Shown here one piece after another: positions 9,544 to 21,187 of a stretch of 64,000 nucleotides of DNA. This stretch comes from Craterostigma plantagineum. Lineage: Eukaryota > Streptophyta > Magnoliopsida > Lamiales > Linderniaceae. Position 1 is the stretch's first letter. Each line of letters opens with the position of its first letter. The position numbers and the translations under genes were made by a program. Below the pieces are notes generated by a model that worked only from the letters and a program-made list of their open reading frames with translations, was not told the DNA's origin and did no database searches. The stretch lies in contig JAPQWV010000005.1 of assembly GCA_027422505.1 (NCBI GenBank), positions 13,769,501-13,833,500 of the forward strand, in the 5' to 3' direction.

Positions 9544-12500
9544 TCATGGTAGTACCACTAATACGCATGACAACCAAGGCAAGGACAGACCCCACAAGCC
9601 TGTGAGGCGGGGTGATGATCCCTTCCTTCCATCGCCTATTCTAGCCTGCCAGATGTGATAGACCAGAGAGGCAAGAACATGCCGGTACGCAGCATGAAGA
9701 AGATGCTTCCCACGCCACCGCGCCGCAGCCCATCGGACGCCCATATGCCACTCCCGATAAGGCCAGATCCATCGAATCTTACTTCGCAAGAGCCGGAGAC
9801 ATTGCCGCGAGAATGGGCAATCAAAGAAAAGGTGCTGCGCCGTCTCATAATGAAGCTCCTCACAAAGGACACATGCTGGAGATCCCGCCCGCTGAGCTAT
9901 CCAAGGCTTATCCCTAGTCGAGAGGCGATCTGTAGGCCAATATAAAGAATAAACTCGTGTCTAGGTACCTCAGAGGTCCCCAAATAAAGCCGCCCAGGGA
10001 ACAGGAGGCCTCCTGTATCGCATCGCATCTCTAGCCGAACGCGCCGTCATAGATCCATCATGCGACCCCATCCACAATACTCCATCCTGAGTCCCTCGTA
10101 GTACTGACGGAAGTAAACGGCTGATCTCAAGGTATTCAACGCTCCCTGTCCAGGCCAATTCCATCCCTGCATACCAAGCACCACATTCAGTCGAGAGTCT
10201 AGGGGCAGCCCCATCGCAATGGGGCCCCTAGGAAATCGCTCTATCAAAGGTGAAGGCAACAGCCAGGGGTCTTTCCATAGCCATATCGTGGACCCATCCC
10301 CCACCGAAACGTAATCATGGATCTGATCATAGGTCGCAGCTGCAGTAGCTTCCTCCAGCTCCACGCATCATTCGGCGAGATCGCCAGGTCCCACAGTGAT
10401 CGAGAGTGCAGTCGTGTTCGATAAAGCCATTCGACCCAAATTGAGCCGGTGTCCTGGTAAGTACACTCCACAGGTGCTTCATTAGCAGAGACTTGTTGTC
10501 GACAGCAATAGATCGCAATCCCATTCCCCCTTCAACAACCGGCAAACATAGCACCTCCCAGGCCACCTTTGCAGTCGTGCCACCCCACAGAAATTTCCTA
10601 AACCGTGTCTCAAGTGCTCTGACCACGCCTTTAGGTAGCAGGAATACACCCGACCAGTAAGCGTGAAGTGCCTGCAACACCGACTTGACCAACTGTAGGC
10701 GGCCAGCATAAGATAGAGATCGATTGAGCCATGACCCCAACCGTTGGTCCACCTTCTGTATAAGTGGAGCACAGTCCCCAATCGTCAATCGAGAAGTAAT
10801 GAGCGGCACTCCAAGATAGCGTACCGGAAGCATCCCCACCCGATAGCCCATAAGCGCCTGTAACTGTCCCGTCAACCCTTCAGCTCGCCGTGATAAGTAC
10901 ATCTCGCTCTTGTCAGGATTAGGATGTAGCCCAGAAATCCTGGCAAACTCCGCCAATGCCTTCTTCAGGACTCCAACGGAGGTGACGTCCGCATGGCTGA
11001 AAAGAAGAAGATCGTCCGCAAATGCTAAAGAGGCCAAACCCAGTGCATCGCATCGCCAGTGATACTTGAACTGCGGTTCGTCAGAGATGTAGGCCGTGAG
11101 TAGTCCATGCAGTACCTCCATAACTAATGTAAAAAGATAAGGGGAGATGGGGTCCCCTTGCCGAATGCCCCTCCTGCCTTGGAAGTAACCCACCACCTGG
11201 CCATTCAGATTCAATGAGAAAGCCGTCGTCGTCACGCACGCCCTAATCCATCCAATGTATGTAGGGTGGAATCCCATAGCTCCTAAGACTGATAGCAGAA
11301 AGTCCCACTCCACCTTGTCATACGCCTTGGCCAAATCGACTTTAAACATAGCGCGCGGGGGTCGGCCCTTGGACTTGTACCCAAGGCAGAGCTCCTGCGC
11401 CAACAACACATTATCACTGATCCGGCGTCCGGGATAAACGCCGTCTGGGAACAATGAACCAGAGTCTCCAGATGCCTCTTAAGTCGATTGGCCAAAATCT
11501 TCGATATCACCTTGTAAAGGACATTGCAACATGAAATGGGCCTGAAGTCAGTTGCACGCCTAGGTGTATCTCTCTTAGGTATCAACGTAATGAGGGTGCT
11601 GTTTAGCCCCTTCAGAAGCCTCCCGGTGGCGAAAAAATCACGGACCGCTTGCACAACCTCATCCCCAACAATCCCCCATGCAGCTCTGAAGAATGCGACC
11701 GTATACCCATCCGGCCCCGGCGCCTTCTCATCCCCCATAGAGAAAAGCGCTTCCCGAACGTCCATAGGAGTTACCTCAGCGATCATGGCAGCGGCGTCCT
11801 CTGGGGAAAGCGTGCGTGTCACCCCTCTACGCACTTCCTCAATACCTATCGGCGATGGGTGGTCCGAGTGGCCCAATAAACCCTTATAAAACCCAATAAG
11901 CTCCCCCTCCACCTGCTCCGGGTCGTCAAGAAGAGCCCCATTTGCCGACTCGAGGGACCAAATGCGGTTGGTAGCTCGCCGCATGGCCACCCTACGAAAG
12001 AAATAGGATGTGCATTGGTCCCCATCCTTCAGCCAAGCAAGCTTGGCCCGTTGTGACAACGCAGAGTGCTCGACCTCAACGGCTTTGGCATATAGCGATC
12101 GACACAGCCTCTCCAAATCAAAGAAGGCGGCCTCCTCGGGATAACGAGAGGCGAAGTCCTGAGCCATATCGAGAAACTGCTTCGCCTCCGTAACATTCGC
12201 CGTCAAGTCCCCCTTCTCCCTACGCAACCTTTGAAGTTGCGGTTTCAACATCTTAAGTCGTCTCACCAAGGCGAACATGGGGAAGCCATTAATAGGAACG
12301 TTCCATGCATGCTGAACGACGCCCAAGAAAGCCGGATCCCTTGTCAAGAAATTGTCAAAACGAAATGTCGCCTTATGCTGTCGCATACGAGTATCTCCCA
12401 GCAGCACAGGGGAATGATCAGAGGTGGCAGGCAGCCCACATCTACATAGTGAGTCCGGGAAACGGGCGAACCATTGGGGGTTCCCCAATATACGATCAAG

Positions 12501-13095
12501 TCGTCTCCATACCCCCGCCTCAGCCCGCTGCTGATTGTACCATGTGTAGACTTGTCCTATCGTAGGAACTGTCAACAAGTCAGCCCGCACCAGGCACGCT
12601 TGAAAGTCCTCCATATCGTGTCTAGAGGGAGCCCCCCCTCGCCCCTCACCCGAGTGCAAAATAGCGTTGAAATCCCCATGACTATCCACGCATCCGCCAC
12701 TCGGGCCGCCGACATACTAACCAATTCATCCCATAGTGGCACTCGCTCCTCCCTCCTGGACTTCCCATACGCAAAGGAGACAAAAATTGTCTCCCTTGTA
12801 ATCACCGACCCCACACGACAATGAATAGCCTGAGTCGTAGCCCCAAGGACAGTCACAGTCAAAAGAGATGGATCCCAACCCACCCAAATACGCGACGCTG
12901 GCCAGCATCATAATCGAAAAACCACTGCCAATGAGCTCTAATGCCATTTGAGATGAACGTAGCATTAGGCGCCGCAACTCTCGTCTCTACCAACCCGATC
13001 ATACTTAGTCCCTCCCGTGCAATCAACTCCCCCACTGCCCTCCTGTGGTCTTGTTTATTAAGACCACGAACGTTCCACGCACCCATCGCTAACAT
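9544..13095 (-). pseudogene. LINE-D ORF2: endonuclease, reverse transcriptase, zf-RVT
   Basis: The start ATG at 13095 gives MGAWNVRGLNKQDHRRAVG. A single-base loss occurs in the endonuclease catalytic block: one frame ends WIVMG, the next begins GDFNAIL (about 12680). The frame 12689-11283 covers SDHSPVLL, the linker, APGPDGYTVAFFRAAWG and LITLIPKRDTPRRATDFRPISCCN. The frame 11454-10327 covers the RT core: AYDKVEWDFL, RRGIRQGDPISPYLFTLVME, the catalytic FADDLLLFSHAD and PVRYLGVPLITSRL. The C-terminus (10364-9544) with zf-RVT and LASLVYHIWQAR is split over several frames. About four frameshifts in total; nonfunctional. Confidence 0.92.
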
Positions 13096-13109
13096 AAAGG
13101 CACCCCGTT

Positions 13110-14528
13110 GCGGGCTGCATCTGCTTTAGGGCCCGTTTGAGTATCGTAGTCAGTGACTTCAGAGATATCCTGAAGGAGCGCAAATCGATTATGCGTACCA
13201 TCCTCCCCAACCCATCCTCCACCAGGTGGCTGTGACGTGCTCCCAGCCCCATGCCGAGCGGCAACCACCTGCTTTCCCCCAACATCCGCTTCATCGCTTA
13301 CCAACACCGCCTTGCCCTTAGCTCCCATCTGTCGCACTCGGTTGTTGGCGCATCTAAAGCCCTTCGGTGCCCTCCATCCCTTTCCGCCACTCGTGGGCCC
13401 CGTCTTGCCGTGTATTGGGTGGCTGCCCTGGCACCCCTCGCCCCTTGTCGACGTGGCAGCCGTGGGACCCCCGTTCGATCAGATTTGTCCTCATTATGAG
13501 GCGGCCTCAGTGGCTCCGTCGGCTTGGATGGCTTTTGGGACAGTGGGCTGCCCCATGCGCCACGAACAGCAATGAGGGCACTTAGTCGGTTTCCACTCGT
13601 ACTCTACCCGAATAGGTACCGCCATATCTTCCTCCCCATCCTCTCCTTGAAGTAGAACCTCAAAAGAATCACGAATGGCTCAGTTACCGATTTCATGATG
13701 CATATACGAGCATAGTCAATGCGCTCCCCATTAGTGGTGATACTATCCGCATATAGAGGCCGACCGATGGCACTCGCTACAAGTCCAAGGCCTTCTTTCG
13801 TCCACAGCTCACACGGCACATTCCACATCTTAACCCATAATGGTACCTCAGCCACCTCCCTCCTTTCAAACGACATGCGAGGTCGCCAAGGTTCAAGAAA
13901 GAGAGGTTGGCTTTGCATGAGCCACGGCCCGCCCCCCTCAAAACCGCCGTCCTTGTTTCCGCCGATGCGAATCGAAACATGAAGAAGCCATTTGTTGTGG
14001 CCCGTACCTCGACGAGTCCCGTCCATAGTGAACTGAAGTGGCGTTCGACGAAGGGGAAGTACGGCTTGCGCCCAAGGAAGTAGCCCACCAATGTATTTTT
14101 CCAACGGTCACACCCTCGTCGTGTCACCTCCAGTGTTGCACGCACCTGTGTTACCCCGTTAACAAGATTCGGAGGCGTGTAAGATAGAGCCATCGTTTCC
14201 GCCGGTTTGCGCATAGGGTTCAGCCTCCCCCATTAACACCCGCCGCATGTTTAGCATGCCCAAGGCGCGAGAAACACCGAGCCACGCCGTGGGATCTCGT
14301 CCTTCTCAGCATTAGTAACCTCGTGATCATCGTTCGCCGTACCAAATATGCGGGAGTCCTCCATGTTAATCTCCGTATCCCGACGTAACTCACTCGAAAC
14401 AGTAATCCTCCCCGCCACCACATCAGCAAACGACGACGGCGACGGACATGGTGTGGGAGCGACGTCAGCCACAAAGGGTTCAAAGGAAGAAACCCTAGCT
14501 CTTTCCGCGTCAGTGGCCCCATCAGCGT
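13110..14528 (-). pseudogene. LINE-D ORF1, DUF4283 / zinc-knuckle protein, broken
   Basis: The N-terminal frame (14472 down) has PTPCPSPSSFADVVAGR, matching the SFAAVVQG block of other copies. The frame 14214-13777 gives the DUF4283 fold (GLVEVRATTNGFFMFRFAS) and the frame 14104-13604 gives GGPWLMQSQPLFLEPW and VPLWVKMWNVPCELWTKEG. Near 13590 the knuckle reads KCPHCCSWRMGQPTVP: the His and the last Cys of the CCHC are replaced. The Ser/Pro-rich tail runs to about 13110, just before ORF2. Confidence 0.8.
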
Positions 14529-15330
14529 GACCCTCAACTACTGCGCACCCAAGTTAACAGATCGGCGGGCTGTGAAACGTAGGGGCGGTGGCGTGTCTGG
14601 CCGGCCCCACCGTTGCTTGCGATTCGGGTGACGCAGAATTCCCTTGAGCGGCATCGTTACAGTCGGACGTGCCGGTGTAGAATCCAGCGAAAACCCTAGA
14701 TCCCATGGTTGCTCGTTGATGTGTTACAGCCAGTCGCCGCTCCGCGCAGAATCCACCGGCGATCCATACACATCATCCGCACGCTGCGCGATGATCGCCT
14801 CTGCATCAGGCGCCACCTATCCACGAAAGCTGCGTGTGGCGCAGCCCAACCACCGCAGAAGCACCATCAATCTCAGCCGGCCCACTATCGTTCCCTCCAG
14901 CCGCCGTAGATGGCCCAAGAACGCGACTGAGGAAGTCCCGGAATCGCTCCTGATCAAAACAGGCCGCGAATTTCCGGGTATTTTGCGCCAAGGGCCGCAA
15001 GATCGGGTAACGACGGAAGAGCCGTCGTCGTCCCTGGCCGCGCTCCGATCAGGCCAGTGTGGCTGCCTGAATCTGTAGGCGCCGCCGGAATCAGACGGAG
15101 GTGATCATCCGCCATTCAACAGCCGTAACCCGTCACCCACCGTGCCAAAAGATCTCAACCCTACCTCCCTTCTCGACGCCGATTGACAGCCCCCAATCAC
15201 CGGCCGGCCACCACCGTGAGTAGTAGACGGAGACGACGGCGATCGGGTGAAGAAGAACGAAGAAAAAATCAAACGAAGAAAATCCCGCCTACTGTGTGAA
15301 AATCGCACACACTGAAGGTGTTCCATTCAT
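14529..15330 (-). other. LINE-D 5' UTR / promoter region
   Basis: This stretch is G/C-rich with no frame that matches a known domain. It precedes ORF1 of a near full-length LINE, so an internal promoter is expected here in this type of element, but I see no specific element I could name. Short frames (such as 14644-15078 +) are chance openings in G/C-rich DNA. Confidence 0.5.
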
Positions 15331-17160
15331 ATGATAACCAGGTGATCACATCAATATTCCAGTTAAGCATAAGATCATATATATTCGATTTTCATAACGA
15401 TTGAAACACTTAATCGAATATTTTCACATACTTAAACATCATAAATCAGACATATCGAGTTTTCTAAATTATACCCCCCATAATACATAATTACTTGGAA
15501 TAATCAATAATCTCATAATTATTTTGACCAAAAGGTCTACACATGGGACGTGTATACATTTGCAGCAAAAGAATTTCCTATGCGTCCGGCCTCACAGGTC
15601 GTCATCCACGTACACACCATCCCCAAAAGTCACCCGGAAGCTTCACAAGAATACCCTGCTGGCTAGGCGATCACATACCGTGTTCGTAACCTACAACACA
15701 TAAAACGTGGGATGAGCTTATAAAGCCCAGTAAGTGGAAACTTATGCATGCTGTGCCCGTGTCATGACTTGCAGAGGCATACGCGAATTCTATCACACCA
15801 TGCTTAGTTCGCGAAGTGGTCCTCCAAGTCATGATTCGCCAACCGAGTTCGCGAAACTTTGCATGGATTCGCCAAACTCTCCATTGTCCCTCAATTCGCC
15901 AAGCTCTTGAATTCGCCAAATGGGACCCGCCAAGTTGAGCCCGCGAAGTGTATGGGTTCGCGAACTAGGGTTCGCCAACCTCATCTCATAACATGCATCC
16001 CCTTTTAACTTGGGTTCGCGAACCGAGTTCGTGAAGTATAAACTTCGTGAATTCGTGCACGCGGAGCCTTTGAATTCGCGAAACTCGTGCCGCCTATGGT
16101 TCGCGAACGTTCGCGAAGTTCACCCTTCGCGTCCCCATCGTGCATAAACATTATTTTTGATTTGCGAATTCTAATAACAACTTCGATCAAAATGTTACTT
16201 TTCCTTAAGAAAAATTTTGAATATCCTATGAATTTTAAATATCTCCAAACCCACCAAACTTAACTTGTATAAAATTATCCATCCTAAATATTGCTACAAA
16301 GGTTCTACGGCAGGAAGCTCTAATTACTCTCTAATCCTAGTCCTTAAGAATATTATGTGTTTCAAGGATCATTAAAATCTCTCTATCGTTGTGAAATACT
16401 TTTATGAACATCCCTTACCCAAATATCACTAAGACTCGGATGGGTTATGTATAAACATATACCGTAACTTATGAAATCACTATCTAACTATCAAAAGTGT
16501 TCAAGAGATACCTCACTTAGGTCTTCAAGTTATGGAGTTGGGTTTTTCCTTCGTTGTTTCACGTTTTCTTTTTCTTCCTTCTCTCCTAAGTATTGTCGAT
16601 GGTCTCTTTTAAAATATCCTCTTTCTCTTTTGTTCTTGAGGTGTTTATCTTGTTCCATGAGTCTCACTTATCAAAAAGTTTAGATAATTATTAAAACTAG
16701 TTGATGGGACATGAAGTGGCGTGGGACTTCCCTAATCTGAGGAACCTTGTTCCCAAAGCTCTAAATTGTCTTGAAATTCTATTATGGTTCTACTTTGGGC
16801 CTTGAAATTCTATTATAATTCATTGCAATCTCACTATCTTGGGCCACTTTAGTTTATAGATTATTTTGGACCAAACCTATAAATTGTCTTGGGCCTAAGT
16901 TTGGATTCAAACCTAGTCCAATTATCCTCATAGCCCAATTTTCTATCCCCACTACTTTTATTATCCCAATCTCCCTTATTTTATATTTCCGAAAATTCCT
17001 ACTAACTTAAATGTCACAAAAGCACGTAGATTTTAGATGCACACCATGCCATAGAATTCACATAAGCACATAATAATTGCACAAATTCGTGAAATCGTGC
17101 GGGCTCATAAAATGCACCCAATTTATTGGCCATCCTAATTTCGGGAATTCGGGTATTACA
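15331..17160 (-). repeat. Tekay-like element E, 3' LTR
   Basis: On the minus strand the LTR starts TGTAATACCCG (plus gggtattaca ends at 17160), the same start as LTRs of J and P. The part 15560-15760 matches the J LTR in reverse (genomic blocks for TTACTGAGCTTTATAGC and for the segment around 21600-21700). The region 15780-16140 is packed with the palindrome TTCGCGAA. The LTR end is not identified; it may be cut by LINE-D. Region 16200-17050 is A/T-rich LTR sequence with no gene. Confidence 0.75.
15780..16140. repeat. TTCGCGAA motif array in LTR E
   Basis: At least seven exact TTCGCGAA palindromes occur in about 350 bp, with many one-base variants (ttcgtgaa, ttcgccaa, tccgcgaa). Two lie almost back to back near 16100. 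Spacing is irregular, about 20-50 bp, and sequences between the motifs are not conserved. Confidence 0.85.
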
Positions 17161-17260
17161 CCCTCCCCCCTAAAAGAATTTTGCCCCCGAAATTCCGCCA
17201 GTGGAAATAATTCGGGGTACCAATGGGTAGGGAGTTCACATAGGCGGGGCAACCCCAAAT
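17161..17260 (-). pseudogene. Element E polypurine tract and integrase C-terminal scrap
   Basis: The plus strand ccctcccccctaaaag (17161-17176) is the polypurine tract on the minus strand, directly before the LTR start. Just upstream the minus strand reads YPELF, which is the end of the chromodomain-bearing integrase in Tekay elements (J ends NRYPELF, P ends NRYPDLF). About 90 bp of internal DNA remain before the copia fragment. Confidence 0.75.
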
Positions 17261-17289
17261 CCTAATATGTGATAAGCTGGGTAAACGAC

Positions 17290-17463
17290 CAGTCCATATT
17301 CATACGGAATGCCGTTAACACACTTCGAGGGACACCGGTTTATGGTATACGCCGCTGTCAAAAGCGCGTGTCCCCACAATGACATCGGTAAATCTGTATA
17401 GCTTAACATAGAACAAACCATATCTAATAAAGTTCGGTTTCTACGTTCGGCCATACTTACATT
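17290..17463 (-). pseudogene. Copia integrase fragment
   Basis: The minus strand encodes MAERRNRTLLDMVCSMLSYT, LPMSLWGHALLTAAYTINR and PSKCVNGIPYE, which is the conserved late part of the copia integrase core. It is cut on both sides: element E sequence on the left and unassigned A/T-rich DNA on the right. It does not belong to copia-H, whose integrase would lie at higher coordinates. Confidence 0.85.
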
Positions 17464-17684
17464 GCATGCTTATTTTCTACTTCATTTATGCATGTATCTC
17501 CTTTTTTTTTATTTTCACACCTAAGCCCATGAGTGTAGTAAAATTCAACTATGGTTATTTTTATTATTTTTCTAAACACTTGTCATGCTCCCACAATGTG
17601 ACTCATATGCCACCTCAACTTATGTGGCATGCTAGAAATTATACACATGTCCAAGACCAAGTCAACATGCAATTATTCCATTTT
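17464..17684. other. Unassigned A/T-rich stretch, no gene
   Basis: I see no domain or repeat that I can name in these 221 bp. A frame at 17466-17774 is a chance opening that runs into the LINE tail. Confidence 0.4.
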
Positions 17685-17937
17685 GGCCCTTTACGTTTGC
17701 CTCTGCTCGTGTCGCAACTGTTTGTGTTGCGATTGCTTGCTTTTTCACTTGTGTTCGTAGTCTGTTTTACTTAGGTCTTGTAGGGACCTGGTAGGTGTCT
17801 GGGCTGCGTCGGTCCTGTCGACGTGCTGTTGGGTCGTTCCTTTACCGCTTGTTGCGTCATGAGCGTCATCATGTACGCTACCACTGTACTCCTGTTTCTT
17901 TATTTTAGTGAACGTTCCCCAAAAAAAAAGGTTTCTA
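17685..17937 (+). mobile_element. LINE-G, 3'-end-only LINE copy
   Basis: About 250 bp of LINE 3' UTR ending in a short poly(A) (17926-17934). It matches the 3' UTRs of LINE-b and LINE-I in reverse: shared blocks include ggtcttgtagggacct, gcgtcatgagcg and actcctgtttcttt. Orientation is opposite to LINE-I. I did not find a reliable target duplication. Confidence 0.85.
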
Positions 17938-19232
17938 AATTCTCAATTTAGTCCCTCAATTTTAAGTAATAAAATAATTAAATCCAATCTAATTATTTTA
18001 ATTACAATTGAACCTCATTTAGTTAATTAATAATACAATCTTAAGTCCTAATTATTCCCGTGACCGTCATCAGAGTTTAACTAAATCGTCGACACCTCGT
18101 ATCAACTATGCCACTACCTCAACGAATCCCATTCGTTAGGTTTCAGAGAAAAGGCCGCCGTTTTCGTTCGAGGTCATTACCATTTTTAAGCGCGATTCTC
18201 TAAGTCCGTCTCAACTGGCACGGGAGGAATCCGCGAGTCCCGGTATTCGCCTAGCCAATCCCGCGGTACCGGACAGATCCCAGTTGAGAACGAATTTTGA
18301 TCTAATCAAAATTCGGGCGAACCGACTATAGTGTATACATTTAAATACCTCTTACGCCTTTCACTTGCGTCCCGGTTAGGTAAGAGCCATGTAAATGTCA
18401 AACTCACTAACCTAACTCTATGTTATAATCCAGACCCAATCGATTATTTAAACTCTGCTCCGTATCTAATACGAGCGAGCTTTCCAAGCTTCAGCCGAAG
18501 GCTTTACAATCGTCGTTCTCCAATTACCTCATAGGACGTTAACCTATACGAATAGGCAGTGAATCCCGATAGCAGTCAAAGCCCGACAATCACCTCCGTA
18601 AAGTCAGTTGTGTTTCGTCGCTGGCCCGTGTCCCATTTCCGAACACTTGCGGACCTAGCCAACTAGCGACAAACCGAAATTGCGAAAGCAAATCCGTCAG
18701 TGACCCTATCGGTCTGAGGCTGCTATAGTCATTCGTTCAATCATTGACAACATCCTATTCATGTGATCGAGACGAATACGAGCCGAATGTCCGAATACGC
18801 GATCTCTCCGATCACCGATATCTCCATCACGACCCACAACCTCTCAGGTAATCGGTGACACTACCGATACTATGTGGTCGTCAATGAATAAGTCATATTC
18901 GGATATCTAGTCACCCACCTAGAATCCTTAGACTAACGGACTTTTTATTTAATGCTGAGATTAAGGACCGTCCGGTGTCTCCTCCCTCGTCCTCACGAGA
19001 ATCAGACGTCCAACTCAAACATTCGGGTGTTATTTATTTATCGCACCGCCAGATGCCAAGCAGACTTTAAATTCGATAAATAAATAATAATGCCTTTATT
19101 ATAATGAAAATCATATTCACTACTTTATTTTGACAGTATGTACAATTAAACTGTCTATCGACCTATACATCATTGTGCGCCCTATACTATTCCTAGTCCT
19201 CGTATGGCATTCCGAGGGCACACTCCCTAACA
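17938..19232 (-). repeat. Copia-H 3' LTR
   Basis: On the minus strand the LTR starts TGTTAGGGAGTGTGCC (plus strand ends at 19232), a few bases after a purine-rich tract (gtgcaagtgggaggc) downstream of RNase H. Its first about 150 bp resemble LTR O at 45966 (TGTTGAGG, then TATGCCCT, then ATGCCGTACGAGGACT). The left end is uncertain. No gene is seen; the frame at 18331-18534 is accidental. Confidence 0.7.
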
Positions 19233-19267
19233 GCCTCCCACTTGCACTCGAATGCCATGTGCTGCAC

Positions 19268-19775
19268 CTAATGCCAGTCACAATGGTATCGTAGCACCAA
19301 CTTGTCCAGATGTTGTTCCATAACTGCCTTGGACAAGGGCTTCGTGAGTGGGTCCGCCACGTTTTCCGCGGTGGCGATTTTCTGCACGGCGACCATCCCG
19401 TTTTCAATGAACTCACGTAGTACGTGATATTTTCTCTCAATATGTTTGGATTTGCTATGAGATCGCGGTTCGTTTGCTTGCGCGACTGCACCGCTATTAT
19501 CGCAGCAAAGTGTAAGCGGTGTCCGCAACTGGTACCACAGTAAGTTCCTTCAAGAACTTTTTCATCCAAACAGCTTCTTTAGCTGCCTCTGAGGCTGCTA
19601 TGTACTCTGCCTCACACGTGGAATCGGCAGTCGTGCTTTGCTTGGAGCTTCTCCAAGACACTGCCCCACCGTTGCGCACGAATACAAAACCTGAAGTAGA
19701 TTTTTGGTCATCCATGTCCGACTGGAAGTCCGAATCGGTGTAACCTTCTACTTCTAGTTCCGCTCCTCCATAGAG
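19268..19775 (-). pseudogene. Copia-H RNase H
   Basis: The frame from about 19775 reads [36 protein letters not shown] and [20 protein letters not shown], the copia RNase H with its first acidic residues. After a frameshift near 19520 it continues [32 protein letters not shown] and ADPLTKPL. The RT that should lie upstream is missing: DNA from 19776 to 19940 has no copia match that I recognise and then LINE-I begins. Confidence 0.88.
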
Positions 19776-19940
19776 ACGCTTCTTCGAGAACGAACCAGAC
19801 AACTTCCATCCGGAGAAGACGAATCTGGCAAAACGGAGAAGATGGCTAAACCCGAGCCCTCTCCTCGATCGAACGACACGTGATTCAAGCATCAACAACG
19901 ACCGAAGTTGCCAATCGTGTCCACTGCAGAAGGACCAAAG
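19776..19940. other. Unassigned stretch between copia-H and LINE-I
   Basis: No domain is recognisable. The block around 19845-19930 (aacccgagcc, gtgtccactgcagaagg) looks like part of an LTR or UTR of another element, but I cannot confirm it. Confidence 0.3.
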
Positions 19941-19951
19941 TTTTTTTTTTT

Positions 19952-20582
19952 GGAAATGTGCACTAAAATAAAGAAAGATACAGGAGTACATGGGTAGCGT
20001 ACATGATAACGCTCACGACGCAACAGGTGGTAATAGTCTACCGACCTGACAGTACATCGACAAAAACCGAAATAGTCCCGACACCCACAAGGTCCCAACA
20101 AGACCCAAGCCCCAAACCAAAAAGACAACACTGCAAAAACAGAGGCAAAAGTAGGTTTCACAATCCACAATCAAGCAACAGGAACCCAGCACCAGATGCA
20201 GTGCCAGCGGGGCACCCGGGCGATGTGCAGGCAAGGCGCAAGCGCACAGCAGCGGATAATTTCACAAAGGCGATTATCAAGCGGAGAGGGGAAACGCAAC
20301 AAGTGCGTCCACAAGTCAGGTCGGGAGAAGGCGAGAGTGCCAACTCATGTATCTTTCCGCCCCGGAAGAGCCAGCACCACCGCGTGGAGTCCGCCAACCG
20401 CACGAGCCAGAAGCAACCAGCCCAAACCCCTCCCCACAGAAAACCAAACTCATAGCAGCCAGCGATCCACCCAACCAAGGCAGCATGCAAAAACCACACA
20501 ACAACAAACAATGCGCCAAAGCCGAGATAGAGAAAGAGCTAGAGATACTCCCTGAAATGCGCGGCCCAAGGCACACAAAACC
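19952..20582 (-). other. LINE-I 3' UTR and end
   Basis: The 3' UTR matches LINE-b and LINE-G close to the poly(A). Frames here (such as 20003-20455 and 20158-20511) carry no domain and are accidental. Confidence 0.7.
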
Positions 20583-21187
20583 CTACCAAGCAATACGCCA
20601 AACCCGTCTCAAAGCCTGCGCTTGAAGGTGGTACCTGCACGAGAGAGTATATAACCGCTCAAAGTAGTGTCTCAATCTCAGCCACAATTTGCTCAGGTAG
20701 TCTATGTCTTCCCTCCTTCCATCTCTTATTGCGTTCGGACCAGATATGGTAAATGAGTGAGGCAAGGGCGTGGCGGGGTCCCAGCCATGCTAAGTGATTA
20801 GCTCTCCATCGTTGCGCCGCCTAGTCCATGCCCGCAAACCAGTCTTGATAAGGCCAACCGAACCGCAGGTGTTGTTGTATAAGGCGAAGGCATCAACGAG
20901 AGAAGGAGCACCCAAAGAACAGGTGCGGATATGGTGACGAAGTTTGAGGATCTTCTTCCAGGTCCACGACGTCCGGGGGGTAGGCCTAATGGACCATATT
21001 GATGAATGGTGTAACCTAGTCTGTCGAATCCAAGTGGCCCAAATAGACTTCTCATCCCGGTTAAGAATATTCCACAGATGACGCAACATCAGAGCCTTGT
21101 TATCCGCCTCGATTGACCTAATCCCAAGGCCTCTTTCTTCCCGTGGCACGCATATGTCATTCCAGGCTACTTTAGCGTTCGATCCTC
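20583..21187 (-). pseudogene. LINE-I ORF2 C-terminal piece
   Basis: The minus strand reads GSNAKVAWNDICVPREERGLGIRSIEADNKALML, the end of the RT and thumb region, then the zf-RVT linker (TSWTWKKILKLRHHI). After frame changes it ends ALRRVWRIAW near 20583, as in LINE-b. The upstream part of the same gene is at 29424 and beyond, past element J. The first codons upstream of G-R-G at 21187 in this frame derive from J LTR. Confidence 0.88.

Larger units (their letters stand above)
9329..15330 (-). mobile_element. LINE-D, near full-length plant L1-type LINE
   Basis: The element is about 6.0 kb, ending in a poly(A) (T-run 9329-9343). On the minus strand it has a G/C-rich 5' UTR, ORF1 (14528-13110) and ORF2 (13095-9544). 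All expected domains are present: DUF4283, endonuclease, RT with FADD box and zf-RVT tail. Frameshifts break both ORFs. I could not find a convincing target duplication: cagtgagattc beside the T-run has no clear partner near 15330, so the 5' end is approximate. Confidence 0.9.

Noticed and set aside
11524..11889. Plus-strand frames of 121 and 116 codons within LINE-D
   Set aside because: They are antisense shadows of ORF2 RT and endonuclease; protein blocks on the minus strand are diagnostic.
9300..15345. Target-site duplication for LINE-D
   Set aside because: cagtgagattc before the T-run has only a poor partner near 15295 (gtgtgaaaatc) and ttccatatatag only a weak one at 15330. Neither is convincing.
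15780..16140. CRISPR-like array from the repeated TTCGCGAA motif
   Set aside because: The motif is 8 bp, spacing is irregular, the genome is a plant and no cas-type gene exists. It is LTR-internal.
17466..17774. 102-codon frame at 17466-17774 as a host gene
   Set aside because: Hydrophobic chance frame running from A/T-rich DNA into a LINE 3' UTR; no domain.
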